Of a stretch of 7,333 bases of DNA, positions 1 to 4,830 are shown piece after piece. Made by a program: the position numbers and the translations under genes. The notes beneath the pieces were generated by a model. It worked only from the letters and a program-made list of their open reading frames with translations. It had not been told where the DNA came from and did not search any database. The stretch comes from Pseudomonadota bacterium (GTDB taxonomy: Bacteria > Pseudomonadota > Alphaproteobacteria > Rhizobiales > Xanthobacteraceae). Numbering within the stretch: the stretch's first letter is position 1; every line of letters starts with the position of its first letter. Where the stretch lies: assembly GCA_023449855.1 (NCBI GenBank), contig JAEXHR010000215.1, positions 1-7,333 of the forward strand, in the 5' to 3' direction.

Positions 1-199
1 AAGAGAAGCCAGTTGATGCTAGTCGACGGCGTGAGAGTAGCGCCCAGCGCTCCAGACCAGACAAGCGGTATCGAGATAAGGCCCGCAGCTGCTGACGCCG
101 CTAGAAATCCAACAAACATCCTCGGCGGGCGTCGCTTCTGGATTTCGTGAGCAGCGACGACTAGGCACGTTCCACCTTGATTGGCGGAATACCCAAACC
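1..199. other. Flanking DNA left of the Tn3-family transposon, no recognisable gene
   Basis: This stretch lies outside the transposon's left terminal repeat and so is probably the target replicon or an older neighbouring element. Plus-strand frame 1 is open from base 1 to a TGA at 148-150 (49 codons, containing VDGVRVAPSAPDQTSGIEIR) and could be the 3' end of a truncated gene, but I recognise no family. A minus-strand frame is also open here, but it runs across the transposon terminus, which argues against it being a native gene. If the transposon made the usual 5-bp target duplication, the left copy would be AAACC at 195-199; the partner copy is outside the window. Confidence 0.4.
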
Positions 200-237
200 G
201 GGGTCAGGACATAGAACGGGCACAGATATACGCTAAG
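200..237 (+). repeat. Left terminal inverted repeat of the Tn3-family transposon (38 bp)
   Basis: The repeat begins GGGGTCAGG and ends in ACGCTAAG, with exactly 38 bp between the outer GGGG and the final G. Tn3-family ends are typically 38 bp, begin GGGG and end in ACGCTAAG or close variants, so length and both ends fit. It is oriented with GGGG outwards (left), as expected for a left end. The matching right end should lie downstream of tnpA beyond this window, where it can be compared directly. Confidence 0.88.
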
Positions 238-252
238 CGTCTCTGCGCGCAC

Positions 253-346
253 TTATGGGTCGACTCTATGCGTCGACGACTCCAGCATTCCAAAGGCATC
301 CATCGGACAGTTGTAGCATCGCCTCTCGTCGCAGAGCCGGCATATC
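253..346 (-). pseudogene. 3' remnant of marR, severed by the IS66 insertion
   Basis: Read on the minus strand, bases 338 to 253 encode RLCDERRCYNCPMDAFGMLE and a few more residues, ending in TAA at 255-253. The frame joins exactly to the marR frame at 3071 once the IS66 element and one copy of the 8-bp duplication (339-346 or 3071-3078) are removed: codon 153 becomes CGG (Arg) and the restored protein is 180 residues. The remnant carries the last three cysteines of a CX2CX4CX2C cluster (C152, C155, C160, C163 in restored numbering). CRxCD...C...CP tails of this kind occur at the C terminus of a subset of MarR-family proteins. It has no start signal of its own and is presumably not translated as a separate protein. 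Confidence 0.9.
339..346. repeat. Left copy of the 8-bp IS66 target-site duplication (GGCATATC)
   Basis: GGCATATC abuts the left inverted repeat and recurs directly after the right inverted repeat at 3071-3078. Eight bp is the usual duplication length for IS66-family elements. A perfect copy points to a simple and fairly recent insertion. Confidence 0.95.
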
Positions 347-373
347 GTATGCGCCGTCTCTGACCCATTGATT
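347..373 (+). repeat. IS66 left inverted repeat (IRL)
   Basis: This 27-bp end begins GTATGCGCCGTC and ends CCCATTGATT. Aligned with the reverse complement of 3044-3070 it matches at 21 of 27 positions; the innermost ten bases are identical, and the six mismatches fall at repeat positions 4, 8, 12, 14, 15 and 17. Confidence 0.93.
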
Positions 374-435
374 TGGCGCATTCCTGGCTTGGGTGGTCTC
401 TGCCACCTGTCCGTCGATGCAGACGGAGAGGCGAT

Positions 436-885
436 ATGGCAGATGGTGGAGAAGGTTTTGTTGGTCAGTGCGAGGTTGTTGTGCCTCGGCGCGGGAACCG
501 GCGGTGGCCAGACGAGGTGAAGGCTCGGATCGTGGCAGAAAGCCTCGCTCCTGGAGCACGGGTGGTGGATGTCGCGGCACGCCATGGTCTTGTCCCGCAC
601 CAGCTTTCGGATTGGCGGCGCCGGGCTCGCCAGGGGCTTCTTGCGCTTCCGGCTGATCTGCTGGAGGGGCTGTCGCTGCCGTCCGAGGTTTCTGGCGAGC
701 CGGTCTTTGTTCCTCTGGCCATTGCGGCCGAACCGACGAGATCGGCGAAGCTGCCGGAGAGAGCCGAGATCTTGCCTGGTATCATGAGCGTCGAGATCGG
801 TGGCGATGTGGTGCTGCGTGTGCCGGGCGATGTTCCCGTCGAGCGGGCCGCGGCCCTGATCCGTGCCTTGTGCGGTGCAGCATGA
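436..885 (+). CDS. tnpA: IS66 accessory protein TnpA (helix-turn-helix)
   Basis: This small DNA-binding accessory protein of IS66-family elements is required together with TnpB and TnpC for efficient transposition in studied members. The product is 149 residues. A helix-turn-helix region at about residues 24-62 contains RWPDEVKARIVAESLAPGA and the LSDWRRRARQG recognition end, typical of the IS66 TnpA/IS3 OrfA-like fold. The rest is a variable linker followed by a C-terminal segment (IMSVEIGGDVVLRVPGDVP) typical of this protein. I chose ATG 436 because GGAGAG (425-430) lies five bases upstream. The frame stays open upstream to TTG 373, but that codon overlaps the inverted repeat and has no ribosome site. 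The stop overlaps the tnpB start (ATGA at 882-885), indicating translational coupling. Confidence 0.9.
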   Translation: MADGGEGFVGQCEVVVPRRGNRRWPDEVKARIVAESLAPGARVVDVAARHGLVPHQLSDWRRRARQGLLALPADLLEGLSLPSEVSGEPVFVPLAIAAEPTRSAKLPERAEILPGIMSVEIGGDVVLRVPGDVPVERAAALIRALCGAA

Positions 886-1235
886 TCGTCGCGGGGCAAC
901 GGCTGCCGATCCTGATTGCGACGAAGCCGGTGGACTTCCGCTGCGGGCATAATGCTTTGGCGCTGATGGTGCAGACCGAATTGAAGCTGGATCCGTATTC
1001 GGGTGTGACGGTGGTGTTCCGCTCGAAGCGAGGAGACAGGCTGAAGATCCTGGTATGGGATGGCACAGGCCTCGTGCTGATCTACAAGGTTCTGGAAGTT
1101 TCAAAATTCTGCTGGCCCCGGGTTCAGGACGGGGTGATACAGCTGTCACGAGCGCAATATGAGGCCCTGTTCGAAGGAGCCGAGTGGCTCAGGATCAGCA
1201 CGCCGAAAGTGCTTCCACCGACTGCGGCAGGATGA
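882..1235 (+). CDS. tnpB: IS66 accessory protein TnpB
   Basis: The 117-residue product matches the IS66 Orf2/TnpB family, a small protein of unknown biochemical role required with TnpA and TnpC for efficient IS66 transposition. Family hallmarks are visible in order: an N-terminal ILIATKPVDFRCGHNALALM, the central DPYSGVTVVFRSKRGDRLKI, then LVWDGTGLVLIYKVLE and the C-terminal region with LSRAQYEALFEGAEW. Length is normal for the family (about 115 residues). ATG 882 overlaps the tnpA stop by four bases (ATGA), the usual coupling in these elements. An in-frame TTG at 870 would give only four more residues and is less likely. The tnpC gene begins 63 bp downstream. Confidence 0.93.
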   Translation: MIVAGQRLPILIATKPVDFRCGHNALALMVQTELKLDPYSGVTVVFRSKRGDRLKILVWDGTGLVLIYKVLEVSKFCWPRVQDGVIQLSRAQYEALFEGAEWLRISTPKVLPPTAAG

Positions 1236-1298
1236 CTCAGCAGGCGGCTTTGGCATTGTTTTGATGGGCTTTCTGCACCGGATCGGGTAAGAAGGCGC

Positions 1299-2972
1299 AT
1301 GTCGAAATCCTTCGATCTCAGCCTGTTTCCGAACTTGCCGCCCGAGGTGGTGCAGGCCTTTGCCGCCCAGCAGGCGGCGTTGGAGGCAGCGCAGTTCGAG
1401 GCCGTGGTTGAGCGTGCGGCGCGTCAGCATGAGCAAGCGGTGGTGGCTGAGAAAGAGGCCTTCATCACCGAGCTGAAGGCGCTGATCGAGCGGCTGGAAG
1501 GCCAGGTTCAGGACTACCGGCGCACGAAGTTCGGGCCGAAGTCGGAAAAGCTGGACCCGGCGCAACTGGAACTGGCGCTGGAAGATCTGGAAACGGCTAT
1601 TGCCGAGACGCAGGCCCGGATCGCCGCTGTCGAGGACAGGATCGCAGCCAGCGAACCGAACCCCGAGAAGAGAAAGCCCCGGGCGCCCCGCAAGGGGCGG
1701 GCCCTGCCCGAGGGCCTGCCGCGCCTCGAGCGCGTGATTGAGCCCGACAGCATCGTCTGCCCCTGCGGCTGCGGCGACATGGTCCGGATCGGCGAGGACC
1801 GGACCGAGCGGCTGGATTACATTCCGGCGCGCTATCAGGTCATTGTCACGGTGCGCCCCCGATACGCCTGTCTCAAGGGGCGCACGGGGGTAGTGCAAGC
1901 CAAGGCGCCCGCGCATCTGCTGGAGGGCAGCTGGCCCACCGAGGCGCTTCTGGCGCAGATTGCCGTCGCCAAATATTCCGAGCACATGCCGCTGAACCGG
2001 CAGGCCGTGGTGATGGCCCGTCACGGCGTGCCGATCGACCGCTCAGTCCTTGCCGACTGGATGGGCCGGACCGGCGCGCTGATCGCCCCTGTGGTCGAGC
2101 ATATGGCCAAGCGTCTGATGGCGGACAGCACCCGGCTTTATGTCGACGAGACCACCGCCCCGGTGCTCGATCCCGGGCGCGGCAAGACGAAAACCGGCTA
2201 TCTCTGGGCGGTGCTGCGCGATGACCGTGGCTGGAACGGCCCTGCGCCGCCGGGGGTGGTGTTCCATTATCGGCCGGGGCGGAATGGCGACTATGCCGCC
2301 GAGATCCTCAAAGGCTTCAACGGCACGATCCAGGTCGATGCCTATGGTGGCTATACCCACTTGGCCACGCCAAAACGCGCGGGCGGCAAGCCACTGCGTC
2401 TGGCCTTCTGCTGGGCGCACGGACGGCGCAGGCTGATCAAGGCCAAACCCAAGAAGGGTTCGCCCATCGTCGATGAGGCGCTGCTGCGCATTGCGGCGCT
2501 CTACAAGGTCGAGGACAGCATTCGTGGCGCCGATTCCGATGAGCGCCGGGCAGTCCGCCAGGACCTGTCCCGCCCCTTGGTGGATGCCTTCTTCGCCTGG
2601 TTGGAGGCGCAGGCCGCACGGGTCTCGCGCAAGTCCGACCTCGGCGTGGCGATGAGCTACATGCTGAAGCGTCAGGACGGCTTCCGGCTGTTTCTTGATG
2701 ATGGCTGCGTCGACATCGACTCCAACCTGGTGGAGAATTCCATCAGAAGCCCGGCCATGAATCGTCGAAATGCGCTTTTTGCGGGTCACGATGAAGGGGG
2801 CAGGAGTTGGGCCTGCTTCGCCAGCCTGATCGGCACCTGCAAGATGAATGGCGTCGAACCCTATGCCTATCTGCGCGATCTGTTCACCCGTCTCGCCCAC
2901 GGCCACTTGGCCAAGGACATCGACGTTTTGATGCCCTGGGCCTATGCAAAGCAGATCATCGCCTCACAATGA
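1299..2972 (+). CDS. tnpC: IS66 family transposase TnpC
   Basis: This is the catalytic DDE transposase of the IS66 element, 557 residues, a normal length. The N-terminal 125 residues are a Glu/Ala-rich helical coiled-coil region, followed by a basic stretch (EKRKPRAPRKGRALPEG). A zinc-finger-like segment comes next (CPCGCGDM near residue 155, then LDYIPARYQVIVTVRPRYAC). The catalytic core carries D283 in LYVDETTAPV, D347 in IQVDAYGGYTHL and E479 in SNLVENSIR, the expected IS66 triad. A C-terminal segment (SLIGTCKMNGVEPYAYL) is typical. The second CXXC of the usual zinc finger is replaced by C-L-K-G, which may be a lineage trait. ATG 1299 follows GAAGG (1291-1295) at short spacing. The stop region overlaps the tail of the truncated marR frame on the other strand (2964-2972). 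Confidence 0.95.
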   Translation: MSKSFDLSLFPNLPPEVVQAFAAQQAALEAAQFEAVVERAARQHEQAVVAEKEAFITELKALIERLEGQVQDYRRTKFGPKSEKLDPAQLELALEDLETAIAETQARIAAVEDRIAASEPNPEKRKPRAPRKGRALPEGLPRLERVIEPDSIVCPCGCGDMVRIGEDRTERLDYIPARYQVIVTVRPRYACLKGRTGVVQAKAPAHLLEGSWPTEALLAQIAVAKYSEHMPLNRQAVVMARHGVPIDRSVLADWMGRTGALIAPVVEHMAKRLMADSTRLYVDETTAPVLDPGRGKTKTGYLWAVLRDDRGWNGPAPPGVVFHYRPGRNGDYAAEILKGFNGTIQVDAYGGYTHLATPKRAGGKPLRLAFCWAHGRRRLIKAKPKKGSPIVDEALLRIAALYKVEDSIRGADSDERRAVRQDLSRPLVDAFFAWLEAQAARVSRKSDLGVAMSYMLKRQDGFRLFLDDGCVDIDSNLVENSIRSPAMNRRNALFAGHDEGGRSWACFASLIGTCKMNGVEPYAYLRDLFTRLAHGHLAKDIDVLMPWAYAKQIIASQ

Positions 2973-2991
2973 CCTCGTCCGGGACTCCCTG

Positions 2992-3001
2992 GTGAGCTCA
3001 C
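2992..3001. repeat. Short perfect palindrome between tnpC and the IS66 right end
   Basis: GTGAGCTCAC is self-complementary over ten bases and lies 20 bp after the tnpC stop. There is no T-run after it, so it does not look like an intrinsic terminator, and I see no other terminator before the element ends. It could be a weak hairpin or chance. Confidence 0.3.
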
Positions 3002-3043
3002 AGCACGACATCCAGGCAGCAGACCGCAGCGCAGCAAGCAAAG

Positions 3044-3070
3044 AATCAATGGGGCGCAAACGCCGCTTAC
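3044..3070 (-). repeat. IS66 right inverted repeat (IRR)
   Basis: Read outwards-in on the minus strand it begins GTAAGCGGCGTTTGCG and ends CCCATTGATT, pairing with 347-373 at 21 of 27 positions. The outer end GTAAGCG is the canonical IS66-type terminus; the left end differs at position 4 (T for A). Confidence 0.93.
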
Positions 3071-3078
3071 GGCATATC
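3071..3078. repeat. Right copy of the 8-bp IS66 target-site duplication (GGCATATC)
   Basis: This is identical to 339-346 and directly abuts the right inverted repeat. It encodes part of codons 150-153 of marR on the minus strand. Confidence 0.95.
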
Positions 3079-3527
3079 GTCAGCGCCGAGACAGCGTCGT
3101 CAGACATCTGCGCAAGTATTGTCTCGGCAATACGTTCCAGCACGAGGCGGTCAGCATTCGAGACATGGCTAAGGATTTCGGATAAAGTCTCGTTTCTTCG
3201 TTGCAGGATCGCAGATAGGCGAGTCTCGCCTGCCTCAGTGAGCATCAGCGCTACTGCACGACGGTCCCGTAGCGCTTTGGATCGAACGGCGAACCCGGCT
3301 GCAACCAATCGATCGACAAGCCGCACCGTCCCCGCGTGGGACAAGCCTAGCACCCGTCCTAATTCGTCGATCGAAAGACCGGTCGCGTGACCGATGACGA
3401 CGATCGCCGCGGTGGTTTCGCCACCGCCGGGTATCGTCGGGTCGAATGCCGCCTTCTTAATTCGATCGGTGATGCCCACTGCGAGGGCGCCGAACAGATT
3501 GACGAGCCGGTCCGAGAGTACGTTCAA

Positions 3528-3631
3528 AGGGTTGCCTCATTCATTGATGGCGCATAGTGTATGCGCAGCGCATATATCACGCCTGTCTAAGCATGAAGGC
3601 AGGTCATGCGCCATGATGAAAGCGAGGCACC
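3528..3631. promoter_or_regulatory. Divergent control region between marR and the DUF417 gene
   Basis: The 104-bp region separates two divergently transcribed genes and must hold both promoters. It contains a 17-bp palindrome with 7-bp perfect arms, GCGCATA-GTG-TATGCGC (3550-3566). A third copy of the GCGCATA half-site follows at 3568-3574. A second palindrome, TCATG-CGC-CATGA (3604-3616), lies just before the ribosome site of the DUF417 gene. MarR-family proteins commonly bind palindromes of about 16-20 bp in such shared regions, so 3550-3566 is the best operator candidate for the neighbouring MarR. I could not assign convincing -35/-10 boxes; TTGATG at 3544-3549 is a possible -35 but has no good partner at 17 bp. 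Confidence 0.65.
3550..3566. promoter_or_regulatory. Putative MarR operator (17-bp palindrome)
   Basis: GCGCATA and TATGCGC are perfect reverse complements around a GTG centre. Position between the divergent starts, length and symmetry all fit a MarR-family operator. An extra half-site in direct orientation at 3568-3574 could extend binding or be chance. That the adjacent MarR binds here is inferred from position only. Confidence 0.6.
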
Positions 3632-4108
3632 ATGTTTTCGACATTACACATAGCTGAAAAGACGACCGGCTCTCGCGGGTCTCTCGCGTTGCTGCGCTGG
3701 GCGCTGGTGGTCATCTTTCTCTGGTTCGGTTGCATGAAATTCACGAGCTATGAAGCGATGGGCATCGCGCCATTGATGAAGAACAGTCCGATCATGAGCT
3801 GGATTCCGGCCGTTTTTGGGGTGCAGGGTGGAAGCTATTTTATAGGCACCGTCGAGCTCGCGACGGCCGCTGCGCTGATTATCGGTGCTTTCAACAAGAC
3901 GGCCTCCGCTCTCGGCGCGGCGATGTCATGCCTAACTTATGCCGTGACACTGACGTTTTTCCTGAGCACGCCTGGCGTCGCCGAGCCGACCGCTGGCGGG
4001 TTCCCGGCGATTTCGGCCGGAACCGGACAGTTCCTGTTGAAGGACCTGGTGCTTCTTGCGGCATCAGCGTGCCTTCTACTTGCGTCCATACGGACAGCAG
4101 ACGCGTGA
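3632..4108 (+). CDS. DUF417 (YkgB/RclC-like) inner-membrane protein
   Basis: The 158-residue product belongs to the DUF417/YkgB family, whose E. coli member RclC (YkgB) is encoded in the reactive-chlorine resistance operon rclABC; its biochemical role is not well defined. Four membrane segments are visible: about residues 18-37 (LALLRWALVVIFLWFGCMKF), 66-87, 91-112 and 134-153. Family motifs include WFGCMKFTSYEAMGIAPL and NSPIMSW after the first helix, and GFPAISAGTGQFLLKDLVLL before the last. From memory, it is shorter than the E. coli protein (about 197 residues), lacking much of the loop after the first helix and the C-terminal tail. ATG 3632 is preceded by GAGG (3624-3627) four bases upstream. 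It is divergent from marR, and transcription from the upstream IS66 could also reach it. A redox or chlorine-stress role here is inference. Confidence 0.85.
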   Translation: MFSTLHIAEKTTGSRGSLALLRWALVVIFLWFGCMKFTSYEAMGIAPLMKNSPIMSWIPAVFGVQGGSYFIGTVELATAAALIIGAFNKTASALGAAMSCLTYAVTLTFFLSTPGVAEPTAGGFPAISAGTGQFLLKDLVLLAASACLLLASIRTADA

Positions 4109-4241
4109 CGGCAAACAGGTGATAGGCGACGCTCCGGACCTGCGCTTTTGCCGAACCATACCCGCCTCAGCCCATAACGATCGACAAACCCTGTCGCTTT
4201 GATAGGGTGTTCGAAAACATGCTTTCGAGGGTTTGTCGTAC
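4109..4241. promoter_or_regulatory. Putative res site and tnpR control region
   Basis: This 133-bp gap between the DUF417 gene and tnpR has the position and size expected of a Tn3-family res site, where resolvase dimers bind and which usually contains the tnpR promoter. Several inverted repeats are visible. CGACAAACCCT (4182-4192) pairs perfectly with AGGGTTTGTCG (4228-4238), and a near-perfect palindrome TCGAAA-A-CATG-C-TTTCGA (4211-4228) lies between them. Further left, CGGCAAA (4109-4115) and CAGGT (4116-4120) pair with ACCTG (4138-4142) and TTTGCCG (4147-4153). The leftmost arms could instead form a stem after the DUF417 gene, but there is no T-run. I cannot assign subsites I-III or the crossover point with confidence. 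Confidence 0.6.
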
Positions 4242-4826
4242 ATGCTGGTCGGATATATGCGGGTGTCAACGACCGATGACCGCCAAACGGTCGATCTCCA
4301 GCGGGACGCGCTCGTCGCAACCGGGGTCGATCATCGGCATCTCCATACCGACAAGGCATCCGGCGCGCGCGACGACCGACCAGGCCTGAAAGCCTGCCTC
4401 GACTATCTGAACGCGGGCGACACACTGATCGTGTGGAAGCTCGACCGGCTCGGACGCTCGCTGCCGCACCTGCTGACGATCGTCACCGATCTGAAGGCGC
4501 GCGGCATCGCGTTCCGGTCGCTGACCGAGCAGATGGATACGACCACGCCGCACGGCGAATTGCTGTTCTCGCTGTTCGGTGCATTGGCACAATATGAGCG
4601 TGCGCTCACGCGCGAACGGGTGATGGCGGGACTGGCTGCTGCCAAACGCCGGGGACGCCAAGGTGGCCGCCCGCCGATGATCGACGCCGAAACGCTCGAG
4701 CGGATCACCGCCGCGCTGGATGGCGGGGCCAGCAAGGCGTCCGTCTGCCGGACCTTCAAGGTGCCGCGTTCGACCCTTCTCGGCACGCTTGCCCGGATCG
4801 GCTGGACCGCACCGGCCAAGGTCTAA
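4242..4826 (+). CDS. tnpR: Tn3-family serine resolvase TnpR
   Basis: This site-specific recombinase resolves the cointegrates made by the transposase, acting at res just upstream. It is 194 residues, normal for the family. The N-terminal catalytic domain begins MLVGYMRVSTTD with the nucleophile S9, and DRLGRS supplies R69 and R72, matching the active-site Ser and Arg of gamma-delta resolvase. The long E-helix region GELLFSLFGALAQYERALTR follows. The linker GRQGGRPPMI leads to a C-terminal helix-turn-helix (about residues 150-190, GGASKASVCRTFKVPRSTLL). I prefer ATG 4242 because GAGGG (4227-4231) lies ten bases upstream. An in-frame TTG at 4233 would start only one base after that site. It is followed four bases later by tnpA in the same direction, so the two are very likely one operon, and resolvase bound at res may repress both. 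Confidence 0.94.
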   Translation: MLVGYMRVSTTDDRQTVDLQRDALVATGVDHRHLHTDKASGARDDRPGLKACLDYLNAGDTLIVWKLDRLGRSLPHLLTIVTDLKARGIAFRSLTEQMDTTTPHGELLFSLFGALAQYERALTRERVMAGLAAAKRRGRQGGRPPMIDAETLERITAALDGGASKASVCRTFKVPRSTLLGTLARIGWTAPAKV

Positions 4827-4830
4827 GCCG

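Larger units (their letters stand above)
347..3070 (+). mobile_element. Complete IS66-family insertion sequence (2724 bp)
   Basis: The element has the full IS66 set of tnpA, tnpB and tnpC in one orientation. It is bounded by 27-bp imperfect inverted repeats (347-373 and 3044-3070) and an 8-bp direct duplication of the target. Its ends start with GTA(T/A)GCG, matching the GTAAGC-type termini of the IS66 family. All three reading frames are open, tnpA and tnpB overlap by ATGA, and the transposase retains its DDE residues, so it looks intact. It sits inside marR in the opposite orientation to that gene. Its outward transcription would pass through the remaining antisense part of marR towards the DUF417 gene. 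I cannot name the specific IS without a database search. Confidence 0.95.
2964..3527 (-). pseudogene. MarR-family transcriptional regulator, 3' end replaced by IS66 sequence
   Basis: The native part (3527 down to 3071) encodes residues 1-152 of a MarR-type dimeric repressor. An N-terminal helix bundle precedes the winged helix-turn-helix at about residues 50-100 (LSIDELGRVLGLSHAGTVRL, then the wing with RDRRAVALMLTEAGE), followed by C-terminal dimerisation helices. At C152 the frame enters the IS66 right end, and after R153 it adds 34 IS-encoded residues to a stop at 2964. The truncated product is therefore 187 residues instead of the restored 180. The fold and DNA-binding parts remain, so the product may still bind DNA, but three of the four cysteines of the CX2CX4CX2C tail are lost. 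The start is TTG 3527, supported by GAGG at 3538-3535 seven bases upstream; ATG 3540 is out of frame. The gene is divergent from the DUF417 gene and probably controlled it. Confidence 0.9.

Noticed and set aside
19..252. Minus-strand open frame of 77 codons in the left flank
   Set aside because: It starts inside the transposon and crosses the terminal repeat. It resembles no known family and has no evident ribosome site.
373..435. TTG start at 373 for IS66 tnpA
   Set aside because: The codon overlaps the left inverted repeat and has no ribosome site. ATG 436 has GGAGAG five bases upstream and gives the usual N terminus.
253..1149. Long minus-strand open frame of 298 codons ending at the marR stop
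   Set aside because: Its last 28 codons are the true 3' end of marR, but the rest is antisense to IS66 tnpA and tnpB. The composition is low-complexity Pro/Arg/Ser, with no family likeness. It is a product of the insertion.
1299..2972. The missing Cys in the TnpC zinc finger as evidence that the IS is dead
   Set aside because: The catalytic D283, D347 and E479 and full length are kept, and the ends and target duplication are intact. The C-L-K-G form may be normal for its subgroup.
4233..4241. TTG start at 4233 for tnpR
   Set aside because: The GAGGG ribosome site ends one base before it, too close for initiation. ATG 4242 has proper spacing and gives the standard MLVGYMRVS N terminus.
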